Shown: in pieces, positions 45,946 through 57,095 of the stretch
How positions within the stretch are numbered: position 1 is the stretch's first letter
Layout: each line of letters opens with the position of its first letter
Source: Enterobacteriaceae bacterium ESL0689
Lineage (GTDB): Bacteria; Pseudomonadota; Gammaproteobacteria; Enterobacterales; Enterobacteriaceae
Assembly (NCBI GenBank): GCA_029433525.1
Contig: JAQTIF010000001.1
Span: forward strand, 2,170,001 to 2,234,000
DNA: 64,000 nucleotides
Direction: 5' to 3'
The notes under the pieces: model-generated
The model's input: only the letters and a program-made list of their open reading frames with translations
Database searches by the model: none
What the model was told of the DNA's origin: nothing
Program-made: the position numbers and the translations under genes

Positions 45946-48540
45946 CTATTTTTTCGCTTCAGTCCATTGTCCATCGATATAGAAAGCTGACCAGCCCGTG
46001 GCTTTGCCCTCTTTTTCTGAAGCAACATACTGCTGTTTTGTTTTACGACTAAAACGTACCAGTGTTTTATTACCCTGCGGATCGCGCTGGGGAGCATCGG
46101 CAAGATAATGCAGCTTTTCCGGCAGACAATGACGGAAGCGATGCAGCTCTTCCACTAAGGGTGCGCGGGTTTCTCTCGATTTCGGAAAGGTATTGGCAGC
46201 CAGAAATATCCCTGCGGCGCCATCGCGTAAGACAAAATAAGCGTCTGACTTTTCGCATGCCAGTTCCGGTAACGGAACGGGATCTTCTTTCGGCGGTGCA
46301 ACTTCACCATTACGTAAAATTTTACGTGTATTGGTGCACTCCTCATTGGTGCAGGCCATATATTTACCAAAACGCCCCATTTTCAGGTGCATTTCACAGC
46401 CACATTTATCACACTCCACCACCGGGCCGTCATAGCCCTTGATACGAAACTCACCCTGTTCTATTTCGTAACCATCGCAGATCGGATTATTACCACAAAC
46501 ATGTAATTTACGTGTCGGATCAATTAAATAACTGTCCATCGCCGTACCGCATTTCGGACAACGCCGTTTCGCGCGCAATGCGTTGGTTTCAGCATCATCT
46601 TCCAGCACATTAAGCACTTCATTTTCAGGTATCAAATTGATCGTGGTTTTACAACGCTCTTTCGGCGGCAACGCATAGCCTGAACAGCCGAGAAATACGC
46701 CGGTACTGGCGGTACGAATGCCCATTTTACGGCTGCAGGTTGGACATTCGATGCTGGTCAGCACCATCGGGTTAGGCTGCATCCCCCCTTCCTGCGGATC
46801 TTTTTCCGCCGTGGCCAGTTGGGTAGAAAAATCACCAAAGAAGTGATCAAGAACCTTATGCCATTCCGCCTGATGATTGGCGACCTGGTCAAGGCTATTT
46901 TCCATTTGGGCCGTAAAATCATAATTCATCAAATCGCGGAAGTTTTCTTCCAGACGATCGGTGACGATCTCACCCATTTTCTCGGCATAGAAGCGCCGGT
47001 TCTCTACCCGCACATATCCCCGATCCTGGATCGTGGAAATAATCGACGCATAGGTGGACGGACGACCAATCCCGCGTTTTTCCAGCTCTTTAACCAGAGA
47101 TGCTTCACTAAAACGCGCTGGCGGTTTAGTGAAGTGTTGTTGTGGATCGAGACTGACCAGTGTCAGGCTATCGCCCTGATTGACTACCGGTAACGTCCGA
47201 TCTTCATCACCTTTACGTAATGCGGGCATGACTTTAGTCCAGCCGTCAAAGCGTAGAGTCCGGCCACGCGCTTTGAGTTTGAATTCGCCTGCTTTAACCG
47301 TCAGCGTGGTAGCATCATACTGCGCGGGAGTCATCTGACAGGCAATAAACTGGCGCCAGATCAGTTCATATAACTTCAGGGCATCCGCTTCCAGACCTTG
47401 CAGATCATTGGCCATGATATTGACATCAGAGGGACGAATGGCTTCATGCGCTTCCTGAGAATTTTCTTTGCTGGCATACTGGTTAGCTGCCTTTGGCAGA
47501 TATTGGCTGCCAAAGTGCTCGCCGATATAACCACGCACCATATTTAACGCATCCTGACTCAGGTTGGTGGAGTCAGTACGCATATAGGTGATGTAGCCTG
47601 CCTCATAAAGACGCTGCGCCATCATCATGGTTTTTTTCACGCCAAATCCGAGGCGGGTACTGGCAGCTTGTTGTAATGTCGAAGTAATAAAGGGGGCGCC
47701 AGGCTTGCTACTGGTGGGTTTGTCTTCGCGTTCCAGCACGCTGTAGCTGGCTTTTTCCAGCAGTGCAACAGCCGCCATCGTTTCGTCACGATTGACCGGA
47801 CGAAACGGTTTATCCTCTTTATGAGTGACCTGCAGCGCTAATGCACTCCCCTTCGGGGTGGTGGTACTGGCGTCAATTTCCCAGTATTCCTGGGGTACAA
47901 AAGCTTTAATTTCGCGCTCACGCTCAACCACCAGTCGGACAGCAACAGACTGGACGCGCCCGGCCGAAAGCCCGCGGGCAATTTTTTTCCACAGTAGCGG
48001 TGAAACCATATAGCCGACGACGCGATCCATAAAACGACGTGCCTGTTGGGCATTAACACGATCGATATTGATCTCACCCGGTTTTTCAAATGCCTGGCGG
48101 ATCGCATTTTTGGTGATTTCGTTAAACACAACGCGACTGTAGCGTTTTTCATCACCGCCAATCACTTCCCGCAGATGCCATGCGATTGCTTCTCCTTCAC
48201 GGTCAAGGTCGGTCGCGAGATAGATATGGCTGGCTTTTGCCGCCAGAGTTTTGAGTTCCGCAACGACTTTTTCTTTACCGGGCAGGATTTCATAATCGGC
48301 ACTCCAGTTATGCCAGGGGTCGATGCCCATACGGCTGACCAGTGCACTACGCGGATCCTTTTTAGGTTTTTTCGTCCCCCTGGGCGCAGTGGCATCAACG
48401 CTCTTTGTAGTCGCTGAACCACTGGTCGGTAAATCACGAATATGGCCCACGCTGGACTTTACTACATAGTCCTTACCCAGATATTTATTGATCGTTTTTG
48501 CTTTTGCCGGGGACTCAACAATAACGAGTGCTTTACTCAT
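45946..48540 (-). CDS. topA: DNA topoisomerase I
   Basis: TopA relaxes negative supercoils. I start at ATG 48540 ([20 protein letters not shown], 864 aa, E. coli 865), with AAAGGTGA upstream, rather than the longer frame from 48630. The TOPRIM domain ([22 protein letters not shown]), the catalytic Tyr in [12 protein letters not shown] and several C-terminal zinc-ribbon Cys sets ([27 protein letters not shown]) are present. Confidence 0.97.
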   Translation of the reverse strand: MSKALVIVESPAKAKTINKYLGKDYVVKSSVGHIRDLPTSGSATTKSVDATAPRGTKKPKKDPRSALVSRMGIDPWHNWSADYEILPGKEKVVAELKTLAAKASHIYLATDLDREGEAIAWHLREVIGGDEKRYSRVVFNEITKNAIRQAFEKPGEINIDRVNAQQARRFMDRVVGYMVSPLLWKKIARGLSAGRVQSVAVRLVVEREREIKAFVPQEYWEIDASTTTPKGSALALQVTHKEDKPFRPVNRDETMAAVALLEKASYSVLEREDKPTSSKPGAPFITSTLQQAASTRLGFGVKKTMMMAQRLYEAGYITYMRTDSTNLSQDALNMVRGYIGEHFGSQYLPKAANQYASKENSQEAHEAIRPSDVNIMANDLQGLEADALKLYELIWRQFIACQMTPAQYDATTLTVKAGEFKLKARGRTLRFDGWTKVMPALRKGDEDRTLPVVNQGDSLTLVSLDPQQHFTKPPARFSEASLVKELEKRGIGRPSTYASIISTIQDRGYVRVENRRFYAEKMGEIVTDRLEENFRDLMNYDFTAQMENSLDQVANHQAEWHKVLDHFFGDFSTQLATAEKDPQEGGMQPNPMVLTSIECPTCSRKMGIRTASTGVFLGCSGYALPPKERCKTTINLIPENEVLNVLEDDAETNALRAKRRCPKCGTAMDSYLIDPTRKLHVCGNNPICDGYEIEQGEFRIKGYDGPVVECDKCGCEMHLKMGRFGKYMACTNEECTNTRKILRNGEVAPPKEDPVPLPELACEKSDAYFVLRDGAAGIFLAANTFPKSRETRAPLVEELHRFRHCLPEKLHYLADAPQRDPQGNKTLVRFSRKTKQQYVASEKEGKATGWSAFYIDGQWTEAKK

Positions 48541-48853
48541 ATTCACCTTTACCTGATTGGGTTGATCCCGGAATATATCGTTCATATTGCTCCACCCTCC
48601 ACTGGCGCCTGATATCACATGATATAGCACGATGAATTTTTAGCCGAATGTCAAGCGAATCTGCTGCTATATCATCGAAAACATCACACTGTACCTGATA
48701 ATATTCGTTACGCAACTTTAATTAGCATGTAAAAACGTATCGCGCCAGTTACGCACTGTTCGTCTGGTTTATAAAAAACCAGGGTGAATTTTCAATTTGC
48801 GCCCCGCAATCACGCAACGTAAACTCATGCCAGATAAAATACAGGAGTCCGTT

Positions 48854-49105
48854 ATGCAAAATAGTGCTCAACCTATCGATCGACAGGCGCTACTGATATT
48901 AGCCAATAAACTTATTCGTGAACATGAAGATACCCTTGCCGGGATCGAAGCCACCGATGTTGTACAACGCGATGGTATCCTCGTATTTAGTGGCGAGTTT
49001 TATCTTGACGCACAAGGGTTACCCACCGCGAAAAGTACTGCCGTATTCAATATGTTTAAATATCTTGCTCATACGTTATCTGAGCAGTATCAGCTGATCG
49101 ATTAA
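48854..49105 (+). CDS. yciN: YciN family protein
   Basis: A small 83-residue conserved protein of unknown function, divergent from topA as in E. coli. I start at ATG 48854 ([20 protein letters not shown]), with ACAGGAG upstream and the same length as E. coli YciN. Conserved segment [15 protein letters not shown] and [19 protein letters not shown] are present. Confidence 0.93.
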   Translation: MQNSAQPIDRQALLILANKLIREHEDTLAGIEATDVVQRDGILVFSGEFYLDAQGLPTAKSTAVFNMFKYLAHTLSEQYQLID

Positions 49106-49230
49106 CATCCCTCTGCTGACTGATAATAACTGTCTATTTTATCACCTGTTATATGCCGCTAAGGCTCTGTTTCTGGCGCGGCATTCACCCGTCAGTTATC
49201 GATTAAGCGTCTGGCGATTTTAATTGGGCA

Positions 49231-49266
49231 CCGATGACGCACAAGCAATGCCCTGTGCGTCATCGG
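49231..49266. terminator. Hairpin between yciN and sohB
   Basis: CCGATGACGCACA (49231-49243) pairs perfectly with TGTGCGTCATCGG (49254-49266), a 13-bp stem, four bases beyond the sohB stop. It probably ends both convergent transcripts. Confidence 0.65.
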
Positions 49267-49269
49267 AAT

Positions 49270-50316
49270 TTACATCAGCGGTTTTTGCCCGCGTTGCCAC
49301 CAGCGTAACAGCAGGCGATCCACACTTTCTGCCGCACTGCCAGTAAAGCGATCGATCAGTCTTTTCCGTTGCTGATAACGCACATTAATCACATTGTGAC
49401 TATCGATCAAGCCAAGAATTAACTGGTCGCTGGTTGACACCGCATCAACCAGCCCTTTTTCCTGTGCCTGTACGCCATACCAGTGTTCACCGGTCGCGAC
49501 CTGTTCGATATCCAGTTGTGGCCGCATTTTATGCACAAATTGTTTAAACAACTGATGCGTCTCATTTAACTCTTCGCGGAACTTACGTCGACCTTCATCA
49601 CTGTTTTCTCCCAGCAGAGTTAAGGTGCGCTTATATTGACCGGCGGTATGCAGCTCAATATCAATATCTTTGTTCTTCAGAAAGCGATGGAGATTGGGGA
49701 TCTGCGCGACTACGCCGATCGAACCGAGGATCGCGAAGGGAGCTGCGACAATTTTATTTGCCACACAGGCCATCATATAGCCACCACTGGCAGCGACTTT
49801 ATCGACGGTGACCGTTAGCGGAATTTGCTTATCGCGCAGGCGCTGAAGCTGCGAGGCAGCCAGACCATAACCATGAACCACCCCCCCCGGGCTTTCCAGA
49901 CGAACAATCACCTGATCCTGTGCTTTTACTGCCGCCAGTACCGCGGTTATCTCTTCCCGCAGGCTATTAACTTCATGGGCGTCCATACTGCCTTTAAAAT
50001 CGAGGACCCATGCCCGTGGTTTGTTATCGGGTATATCATTCCCTGACTTAGCACGTGCTTTTGCCGCTTTAGCCTCCTGTTTACGCGCTTTCTTCTGCGT
50101 TTTATAGCGCAGTTTCTGCTGTGTCTCATTAAGCAGTGCTACTGTCAGTTCTTCGCACATTTCCTTATATTGTTCACTCAGATTAATCACCCGCAGTTCA
50201 CCGCGCAATTTCTTACGCTGGCTGAAATGAACGATGATTGTCGCGATCGCGGCAACCGCAATAACGATTGTCACGATTTTTGCTAAAAACAGACCATATT
50301 GTGTCAGTAGCTCCAC
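49270..50316 (-). CDS. sohB: Inner-membrane S49 peptidase SohB
   Basis: SohB belongs to the signal peptide peptidase A family. The 348-residue protein starts at GTG 50316 with a membrane helix (VTIVIAVAAIATIIV), a charged linker, and the S49 domain with LESPGGVVHGYG, the nucleophile Ser in DKVAASGGYMMA and the Lys in TAGQYKRTLTLLGEN. It ends RWWQRGQKPLM as in E. coli. yciK, its usual neighbour, is absent. Confidence 0.95.
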   Translation of the reverse strand: MELLTQYGLFLAKIVTIVIAVAAIATIIVHFSQRKKLRGELRVINLSEQYKEMCEELTVALLNETQQKLRYKTQKKARKQEAKAAKARAKSGNDIPDNKPRAWVLDFKGSMDAHEVNSLREEITAVLAAVKAQDQVIVRLESPGGVVHGYGLAASQLQRLRDKQIPLTVTVDKVAASGGYMMACVANKIVAAPFAILGSIGVVAQIPNLHRFLKNKDIDIELHTAGQYKRTLTLLGENSDEGRRKFREELNETHQLFKQFVHKMRPQLDIEQVATGEHWYGVQAQEKGLVDAVSTSDQLILGLIDSHNVINVRYQQRKRLIDRFTGSAAESVDRLLLRWWQRGQKPLM

Positions 50317-50489
50317 CTTTTCACCTTGTATAACATGCTGAATATTGGTACACAGTGTACATCAGCCGGGGATGATGAAAAATACTTCCTTTTCGGGTGG
50401 CATTTCTTGCCTGAGCGTCTACCCCACCAGGCGCTGCTGACGAAACCGTCTGGATAGCGACAGACAGAAAGAAAAACAGGAACAAAATC

Positions 50490-51080
50490 ATGAATCAACA
50501 ACGTTACCGTGAGCGCCAGCAACGGATAAAAGAGAAAGTTGACGCCAGGGTAGCCGCCGCACAGCAGGAACGCGGTATTGTTATCGTTTTTACCGGAAAT
50601 GGGAAAGGTAAGACCACAGCCGCTTTTGGTACGCTCTGCCGGGCGGTCGGGCATGGCAAAACGGCAGGGGTTATCCAGTTTATTAAAGGCAAATGGCCCA
50701 ATGGTGAACGCAATTTACTCGAGCCACAGGGGGTGGAGTTTCAGGTGATGAATACCGGTTTTACCTGGAATAGCCAGGATCGGCAAAGCGACACCGCTGC
50801 CTGTCTCGCTGTCTGGCAACATGCCCTTCGTATGCTGCGTGATCCGGCACTGGATATGGTGCTGCTTGACGAGCTGACTTACATGGTGAAGTATGATTAT
50901 TTGCCCCTGTCAGCGGTATTGTCTGCGCTACGCCATCGTCCGGTACAGCAAACCGTGATTATTACCGGACGTGGCTGCCATCGTGAGATCATCGAACTGG
51001 CCGATACCGTCAGCGAACTGCGGCCAGTAAAACATGCCTTTAATGCCGGAATTAAAGCACAGCAGGGAATCGATTACTGA
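50490..51080 (+). CDS. btuR: Cob(I)yrinic acid a,c-diamide adenosyltransferase
   Basis: BtuR (CobO) transfers adenosyl from ATP to cobalamin. The 196-residue protein has the P-loop FTGNGKGKTTAAFG, AGVIQFIKGKWPNGERN and the DELTY motif in MVLLDELTYM. It faces rluB convergently. Confidence 0.95.
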   Translation: MNQQRYRERQQRIKEKVDARVAAAQQERGIVIVFTGNGKGKTTAAFGTLCRAVGHGKTAGVIQFIKGKWPNGERNLLEPQGVEFQVMNTGFTWNSQDRQSDTAACLAVWQHALRMLRDPALDMVLLDELTYMVKYDYLPLSAVLSALRHRPVQQTVIITGRGCHREIIELADTVSELRPVKHAFNAGIKAQQGIDY

Positions 51081-51082
51081 TC

Positions 51083-51110
51083 GATGTCCGGCGTTCTGCG
51101 GCCGGACATC
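51083..51110. terminator. Bidirectional hairpin between btuR and rluB
   Basis: GATGTCCGG (51083-51091) and CCGGACATC (51102-51110) form a perfect nine-bp stem between convergent genes. Confidence 0.65.
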
Positions 51111-51116
51111 AGGCTA

Positions 51117-51989
51117 TCAGCGGTTACCCGCAGAACGCCGGTTGTGGGAGCTACTCATCTGACTATGGCGTTTCACCGCCCGGCGGATCTGATTCGCCTT
51201 CATCCGCCGACGATCTTTGTCAACCGCCACTCTGGAGCTCTTTTCGGCTGGTAAACCTACCAGCTCACGCAGATAATTCGTCTGCTGGAGATCCAGCTCA
51301 CTCCAGCCACCACGCGGCAGCCCTTTGGGGAGCTGAATATCACCATAACGGACGCGGATCAGGCGGCTGACCTGGACATCGATCGCCTCCCACAAGCGAC
51401 GTACCTCACGATTACGCCCTTCTGTTAAGGTGACGTTGTACCACTGGTTCATTCCTTCACCGCCAGCAAACTTAATCGATTTAAACGCCGCCGGGCCATC
51501 TTCCAGTTGTACCCCACGGGAGAGTTGACGCAGCTTATCATCATCAACCACGCCAAACACCCGCACGGCATATTCCCGCTCAACTTCGCGGCTTGGGTGC
51601 ATCAGACGGTTTGCCAGTTCGCCATCGGTGGTAAACAGTAATAAACCACAGGTATTAACATCCAGTCGCCCTACAGCTATCCAGCGCGCATCATGCAATT
51701 TAGGTAAACGGGTAAACACGGTTGGACGCCCTTCCGGATCATGCCGGGTACAGAGTTCACCTTCTGGTTTATAGTAGGCCAGTACGCGGCAAAGCTGTTC
51801 TGTCGTCTGTTTCAGGGGGATCACATGACCATCAATGCGTACTTTTAAACCCGGCACCAGCTCTATACGATCGCCGAGAGTCGCTATTTTGCCATTAACA
51901 CTCACCCGCCCGGCGGCAATTTTCGCTTCAAGTTCACGACGGGAACCCTGGCCAGCACGGGCCAGTACTTTCTGTAATTTCTCGCTCAT
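51117..51989 (-). CDS. rluB: 23S rRNA pseudouridine synthase B
   Basis: RluB makes pseudouridine 2605 in 23S rRNA. The 290-residue protein has an N-terminal S4 domain ([20 protein letters not shown]), the catalytic Asp in [14 protein letters not shown] and the conserved [14 protein letters not shown]. The basic tail ([14 protein letters not shown] onwards) is typical. Confidence 0.96.
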   Translation of the reverse strand: MSEKLQKVLARAGQGSRRELEAKIAAGRVSVNGKIATLGDRIELVPGLKVRIDGHVIPLKQTTEQLCRVLAYYKPEGELCTRHDPEGRPTVFTRLPKLHDARWIAVGRLDVNTCGLLLFTTDGELANRLMHPSREVEREYAVRVFGVVDDDKLRQLSRGVQLEDGPAAFKSIKFAGGEGMNQWYNVTLTEGRNREVRRLWEAIDVQVSRLIRVRYGDIQLPKGLPRGGWSELDLQQTNYLRELVGLPAEKSSRVAVDKDRRRMKANQIRRAVKRHSQMSSSHNRRSAGNR

Positions 51990-52161
51990 GGCGCTTCCTC
52001 AGGATGTCGCCTTCCCAGGCGTCGTTGATATGAAAGCATATAAAAATCAATATGTTACTGTTTTTAGTATCAGCCATTATACGCGATGTTCGCGCGGTTG
52101 TAATCCGCTTTATCCGCCCGCTGACGTGTCGCATCCAATAATCGGATGAGTCACACCAGAC

Positions 52162-52782
52162 TTATACAAAGGGCGTGATATCGCCAGCCCCACTGCGCAG
52201 TACCACAGGCGTCTCTGTGGTTAAATCGATAACGGTGGTCGGTTGCTGCCCCAGATACCCGCCGTGAATAATCAAATCAACCTGTTTTTCCAGCCGATCT
52301 TTAATTTCGTCGGGATCAGATTCGGTAAAATCGCTGTCTGGTAACATCAATGAGGTTGATAACATCGGTTCAGCCAGCGTTTCCAGCAGTGCCTGTGCGA
52401 TAGGGTTAGAGGGCACTCGCATACCGATGGTTTTCCGTTTCTCCTGTAGCAGACGACGCGGGATCTCTTTGGTTCCTTTCAGAATAAAAGTATAGTTTCC
52501 CGGTGTATTATTTTTTATCAGCCGGAAGGCCACGTTATCAACAAAAGCATAAGTCGATAGTTCTGACAGATCACGGCACATGAGGGTGAAATGATGTCCC
52601 TCCTCTAATTGCCGGATACGGCAAATCCGGGCGATGGCCTCTTTATTGGCGATCTGGCATCCCAGCGCGTAACCGGAATCAGTAGGATAGACGATTACCC
52701 CACCTTTGCGCACAATATCTACCGCCTGATTGATTAATCGCGGCTGTGGGTTGTCCGGATGAACATAAAAAAACTGGCTCAT
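52162..52782 (-). CDS. yciO: YrdC/Sua5-family protein YciO
   Basis: YciO is a paralogue of the threonylcarbamoyl-AMP synthases; its cellular role is not well settled. The 206-residue product has the family core ([50 protein letters not shown]). Its ATG overlaps the rnm stop by four bases, so the two genes are coupled. Confidence 0.94.
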   Translation of the reverse strand: MSQFFYVHPDNPQPRLINQAVDIVRKGGVIVYPTDSGYALGCQIANKEAIARICRIRQLEEGHHFTLMCRDLSELSTYAFVDNVAFRLIKNNTPGNYTFILKGTKEIPRRLLQEKRKTIGMRVPSNPIAQALLETLAEPMLSTSLMLPDSDFTESDPDEIKDRLEKQVDLIIHGGYLGQQPTTVIDLTTETPVVLRSGAGDITPFV

Positions 52783-53651
52783 ACTGCCCTCTTCTGGTTA
52801 TTTTCCCAGCTATGCCAGATCCCTTCCACTCCGGCGGGGAGCCAGAGGTTGCGCCCCAGTTCGATCCACGAACAGGGTTGATGAAAATCTGAACCTTGTG
52901 ATCCCAGCAAACCAAACTGCATCGCATATTGCGCCAGTTGAGTCCGCTCCTGGGGTGCCTGCTGACATTGCGCCACTTCCATTGCATCGCCGCCGTGCTG
53001 GCTGAAATAGTCCAGCAAACGCTTCAGCCATTTTGCAGAAAGATCATAACGTCCAGGGTGAGCAAGCACCGCTTTTCCCCCTGCCTGATGAATGGCATCG
53101 ATAGCCTGCTCTATTGTACACCACTGCACCGGAACATAGCCGATTTTACCGCGCGCAAGATATTTCTTAAAAACGCCCGCGAGGGTGCTGGCATAACCGG
53201 CATCGACCAGAAAGCGGGCAAAATGTCCCCGGGTGATCCCACCGCCATGAGCCAGTTTCAGCACACCTTCCCAGGCGCCGGGGATCTGCGCTTTCTCCAG
53301 CCGCTGGGCGATCATTTGCGCTCGCTGATAGCGGCGGCCCTGTTGTGCTGCCAGCAGTGTCGTCATCGCCGGATGCGAAGTCGCTATGTTCAGGCCAACA
53401 ATATGGATTTCAAAATTTTGCCATAGGGTCGATATCTCTACACCGTTCACCAGCGTCAGTGGTAATCCCGATCGGGCAATTTCTGCACCGGCGGCGGGGA
53501 TCGCCGCGACACTATCGTGGTCAGTAATCGCCAGCGTTCCGACCCGCATCTGATGGGCACGATGAACCAGCGCCTCTGCACTCAACAGCCCATCGGAAGC
53601 CGTGGTGTGGCTATGGAGATCATAAATCACCGCATAATTGGTATCGCTCAA
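52779..53651 (-). CDS. rnm: PHP-domain exonuclease RNase AM (YciV)
   Basis: A 5'-3' exonuclease/phosphatase that trims rRNA 5' ends. I prefer TTG 53651 ([20 protein letters not shown], 290 aa), since AGGAG lies five bases before it; the ATG at 53675 precedes this site and adds eight odd residues. PHP metal ligands are visible: [29 protein letters not shown] and GSDFHQP. It is divergent from the trp operon. Confidence 0.92.
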   Translation of the reverse strand: MSDTNYAVIYDLHSHTTASDGLLSAEALVHRAHQMRVGTLAITDHDSVAAIPAAGAEIARSGLPLTLVNGVEISTLWQNFEIHIVGLNIATSHPAMTTLLAAQQGRRYQRAQMIAQRLEKAQIPGAWEGVLKLAHGGGITRGHFARFLVDAGYASTLAGVFKKYLARGKIGYVPVQWCTIEQAIDAIHQAGGKAVLAHPGRYDLSAKWLKRLLDYFSQHGGDAMEVAQCQQAPQERTQLAQYAMQFGLLGSQGSDFHQPCSWIELGRNLWLPAGVEGIWHSWENNQKRAV

Positions 53652-53726
53652 GCAAGCTCCTGGGGGCGAGGTCATAAAACGGAATGCGTATCATAACGAG
53701 TGATGACAAATATCTGCAAATAGGGG

Positions 53727-53760
53727 TTGACTTTATTTTACTGAACTAGTTAACTAGTAC
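53727..53760 (+). promoter_or_regulatory. trp promoter and TrpR operator
   Basis: The -35 TTGACT (53727-53732) and -10 TTAACT (53750-53755) are 17 bp apart. The 14-bp perfect palindrome ACTAGTTAACTAGT (53745-53758) overlaps the -10, identical to the core of the E. coli trp operator. TrpR repression of this operon is therefore expected; trpR itself is not in the window. Confidence 0.92.
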
Positions 53761-53783
53761 ACAAGTTCATACGATGCGGTATC

Positions 53784-53849
53784 ATGATGAAAACGCTATT
53801 TATCACATTACATCACTGGCGGCACACCTCCTGCATTCGGGCGGTGTGA
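53784..53849 (+). CDS. trpL: trp leader peptide with a single Trp codon
   Basis: ATG 53784 opens a 21-residue peptide, MMKTLFITLHHWRHTSCIRA then V, ending at TGA 53847-53849. It parallels other enterobacterial leader peptides (a Gly-Trp-Trp-Arg-Thr-Ser core), but the second tandem Trp is CGG (Arg) at 53820-53822; only TGG 53817-53819 remains. CACACC (53823-53828) can pair with GGTGTG (53842-53847) as the 1:2 stem. There is no strong ribosome-binding site. Confidence 0.75.
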   Translation: MMKTLFITLHHWRHTSCIRAV

Positions 53850-53873
53850 TCGCGTTCTGTATACCGATACCTG

Positions 53874-53896
53874 GCCCGCTGATCAGCGGGCTTTTT
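53874..53896 (+). terminator. trp attenuator
   Basis: GCCCGCTGATCAGCGGGC (53874-53891) is a perfect palindrome followed by TTTTT, the 3:4 terminator of the leader, about 40 bp before trpE. The sequence closely parallels the E. coli attenuator stem. Confidence 0.9.
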
Positions 53897-53934
53897 ACTG
53901 GCCAGGAAATGATGACCAAAAAGCGAGAATAACA

Positions 53935-55497
53935 ATGCAAACAACCCAACCGGCGCTCGAACTGCTTAGCAGCGACGCCACTTACCAGCCCGATCCAGCC
54001 GCATTGTTTCACCAGCTCTGCGGAGCGCGTCCGGCAACCCTGTTACTGGAATCGGCGGATATCGAGAGCAAAGATAATTTACAAAGCTGGCTGTTAGTCG
54101 ATAGCGCGCTACGGATAACCGCAACAGGTGACACTGTCACAATACAGGCGTTGTCAGCGAATGGCGAAGCACTCCTTGAGTGTCTTGATCACGCTGTGCC
54201 CGCCGATATTGAGTATCAGATCCAGCCCAATCTGCGGCTGCTAACATTTCCACCGGTGAGTGAATTGCTGGATGAAGACGCCCGTTTATCTTCTTTATCG
54301 GTGTTTGATGCTTTCCGTTTATTACAACAACAGGTCACCGTACCTGAAGATCAACGCGAAGCGATGTTCTTCGGTGGGCTGTTTGCCTATGATCTGGTCG
54401 CGGGATTTGAAAATCTGCCTGCGGTGGAGAATGATAACGCCTGCCCCGATTACTGCTTTTATCTTGCAGAAACGCTGATCATTGTCGACCATCAGCGCAA
54501 AACGACCCGTATCCAGTCAAGTCTGTTCACCCCACTGGAGAGTGAAAAGCAGCGCCTGACTCAGCGTATTGCCCAATTGTGCCAGCAGATGAGCGAACCC
54601 CCTGTTCCGCTACCGGTTATCGCCGTTGAGACGATGCACTGCGATTGCGATCAAAGTGATCAACAATACGCGGCGGTGGTGCGTAAAATGCAGCAAGCCA
54701 TCCGCGCGGGCGAAATTTTTCAGGTCGTGCCGTCGCGTCGTTTTTCACTGCCTTGCCCTTCTCCGCTGGCTGCCTACGATGTGCTGAAAAAGAGCAATCC
54801 CAGCCCGTATATGTTCTTTATGCAGGATAATGATTTCACGCTGTTTGGCGCATCGCCGGAAAGCTCACTGAAATATGATGCCAGAAGCCGCCAGATTGAA
54901 ATCTACCCGATTGCCGGTACGCGTCCGCGTGGCCGTCACGCCGATGGTTCGCTCGATCGCGATCTTGACAGTCGTATCGAACTGGAAATGCGCAGTGATC
55001 ATAAAGAGCTTTCCGAACATCTTATGCTGGTCGATCTCGCCCGTAACGACCTCGCGCGGATTTGCACCCCCGGCAGCCGCTATGTTGCGGATCTCACCAA
55101 AGTTGACCGTTACTCCTTCGTGATGCATCTGGTCTCGCGGGTGGTCGGCGAACTGCGCCATGATCTCGACGCACTGCACGCCTATCGTGCCTGTATGAAT
55201 ATGGGAACACTCAGCGGTGCGCCTAAAGTCCGGGCGATGCAATTGATTGCCGAGGCGGAAGGTCGGCGCCGTGGCAGCTATGGCGGAGCTGTGGGCTACT
55301 TTACCGCTCACGGTGATCTCGATACCTGCATCGTGATCCGCTCCGCCTGGGTACGGGATGGTATCGCTACCGTCCAGGCAGGCGCAGGTATTGTTCTCGA
55401 CTCCGTTCCCCAATCTGAAGCGGATGAAACCCGCAATAAAGCACGCGCGGTGCTGCACGCCATCGCTCAGGCGCACCATGCAAAGGAGATGTTTTGA
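53935..55497 (+). CDS. trpE: Anthranilate synthase component I
   Basis: TrpE makes anthranilate from chorismate, with ammonia from TrpG. The 520-residue product (E. coli 520) has the tryptophan-feedback motif [10 protein letters not shown] near residue 38, and the catalytic chorismate-binding region [46 protein letters not shown] and [12 protein letters not shown]. It overlaps trpD by one base. Confidence 0.97.
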   Translation: MQTTQPALELLSSDATYQPDPAALFHQLCGARPATLLLESADIESKDNLQSWLLVDSALRITATGDTVTIQALSANGEALLECLDHAVPADIEYQIQPNLRLLTFPPVSELLDEDARLSSLSVFDAFRLLQQQVTVPEDQREAMFFGGLFAYDLVAGFENLPAVENDNACPDYCFYLAETLIIVDHQRKTTRIQSSLFTPLESEKQRLTQRIAQLCQQMSEPPVPLPVIAVETMHCDCDQSDQQYAAVVRKMQQAIRAGEIFQVVPSRRFSLPCPSPLAAYDVLKKSNPSPYMFFMQDNDFTLFGASPESSLKYDARSRQIEIYPIAGTRPRGRHADGSLDRDLDSRIELEMRSDHKELSEHLMLVDLARNDLARICTPGSRYVADLTKVDRYSFVMHLVSRVVGELRHDLDALHAYRACMNMGTLSGAPKVRAMQLIAEAEGRRRGSYGGAVGYFTAHGDLDTCIVIRSAWVRDGIATVQAGAGIVLDSVPQSEADETRNKARAVLHAIAQAHHAKEMF

Positions 55498-57092
55498 TGG
55501 CCGATATTCTGTTGCTCGATAATACTGACTCTTTTACTTATAACCTTGCCGATCAGCTACGTGCTCATGGCCATAACGTGGTGATTTACCGCAATTCGGT
55601 GCCTGCACAGGCATTAATTGAGCGGATCGCGACGATGGATAACCCGATTTTAATGCTGTCGCCTGGGCCTGGTACGCCCAGTGAGGCGGGCTGTATGCCG
55701 GAATTACTGATTCGCTTACGCGGCAAACTTCCGATCATTGGTATCTGTCTCGGTCATCAGGCGATCGTCGAAGCGTATGGTGGCTATATTGGCCAGGCGG
55801 GCGAGATCCTCCACGGTAAATCTTCCCCGATTGAACATGATGGTCAGGCGATGTTTGCGGGACTCAGCAACCCGCTGCCGGTGGCGCGTTACCACTCGCT
55901 GGTCGGCAGCAATATTCCGGCCGGATTAACGATTAATGCCAGCTTTAATGGCATCGTGATGGCGGTGCGTCATGATGCTGATCGTGTCTGTGGCTTTCAG
56001 TTTCATCCGGAGTCCATTCTGACCCCGGAAGGGGGACGATTGCTGGAAAACACCCTGACATGGGCACAGCAAAAAAACGAAGCGTCCACGCTGATCCAGC
56101 CGGTGCTTGAGAATCTGTATCAGGCACGAATACTGAGTCAGCATGAGAGTCACCAGCTATTCTCCGCCGTCGTGCAGGGAGAAGTGAAACCAGAACAACT
56201 GGCCGCCGCGCTGATCAGTATGAAAGTGCGCGGCGAACAACCGCAGGAAATCGCCGGTGCGGCTACCGCTTTGCTGGAAAATGCGGCACCTTTTCCACGC
56301 CCGGACTACCTGTTTGCCGATATCGTGGGAACCGGCGGCGATGGCAGTAATAGTATCAATATCTCTACCGCCAGCGCTTTTGTGGCCGCCGCCTGTGGCC
56401 TGAAGGTCGCTAAGCATGGTAATCGTAGTGTATCAAGTAAATCGGGTTCTTCTGACCTGCTGGCGGCGTTCGGGATCAATCTCGATATGAGTGCTGAAAA
56501 GTCACGTGATGCACTGGATGATCTGGGGGTTTGCTTCCTGTTTGCGCCGAAGTATCACAGCGGTTTTCGCCACGCGATGCCCGTCCGCCAGCAACTGAAA
56601 ACCCGCACACTGTTCAATGTGCTGGGCCCGTTAATCAACCCTGCACATCCGCCGCTGGCACTGATTGGCGTGTATAGCCCACAGCTGGTACAGCCTGTCG
56701 CCGAAACCCTGCGCATGCTGGGTTACCAGCGGGCGGCGGTGGTTCACAGTGGCGGAATGGATGAAGTGTCGTTACATGCACCGACGATAGTGGCGGAACT
56801 GCATCAGAATCAAATCCGCAATTATCAGCTGACCGCTGAGGATTTTGGTCTGGCACCTTATCATCAGCAACAACTGACGGGTGGCACACCGGAAGAGAAT
56901 CGTACCCTGCTGACCCGTTTGTTACAGGGTCACGGTGAGGCCGCGCATGAGGCAGCTGTCGCCGCGAATGTCGCCATGTTAATGCGTCTGTTTGGCCATG
57001 AAGATCTGCGCGCTAATGCGCAACGCGTGATAGCGGTACTCCGCAGTGGCAGCGCCTATAACAAAGTCACCGCATTAGCGGCACGAGGGTAA
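55497..57092 (+). CDS. trpD: Fused anthranilate synthase II / anthranilate phosphoribosyltransferase (TrpGD)
   Basis: The 531-residue fusion begins [20 protein letters not shown] at ATG 55497, sharing TGATG with trpE for coupling. The N-terminal glutamine amidotransferase (about 1-195) has the Cys in GICLGHQ and the His in FQFHPES. The phosphoribosyltransferase (about 200-531) has [14 protein letters not shown] and [17 protein letters not shown]. TrpG-TrpD fusion is typical of the E. coli lineage of enterobacteria. Confidence 0.97.
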   Translation: MADILLLDNTDSFTYNLADQLRAHGHNVVIYRNSVPAQALIERIATMDNPILMLSPGPGTPSEAGCMPELLIRLRGKLPIIGICLGHQAIVEAYGGYIGQAGEILHGKSSPIEHDGQAMFAGLSNPLPVARYHSLVGSNIPAGLTINASFNGIVMAVRHDADRVCGFQFHPESILTPEGGRLLENTLTWAQQKNEASTLIQPVLENLYQARILSQHESHQLFSAVVQGEVKPEQLAAALISMKVRGEQPQEIAGAATALLENAAPFPRPDYLFADIVGTGGDGSNSINISTASAFVAAACGLKVAKHGNRSVSSKSGSSDLLAAFGINLDMSAEKSRDALDDLGVCFLFAPKYHSGFRHAMPVRQQLKTRTLFNVLGPLINPAHPPLALIGVYSPQLVQPVAETLRMLGYQRAAVVHSGGMDEVSLHAPTIVAELHQNQIRNYQLTAEDFGLAPYHQQQLTGGTPEENRTLLTRLLQGHGEAAHEAAVAANVAMLMRLFGHEDLRANAQRVIAVLRSGSAYNKVTALAARG

Positions 57093-57095
57093 ATC

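Noticed and set aside
53774..53932. Alternative 52-codon frame through the trp leader
   Set aside because: It has no Trp codon and overlaps the attenuator; the 53784 frame matches other trp leader peptides.
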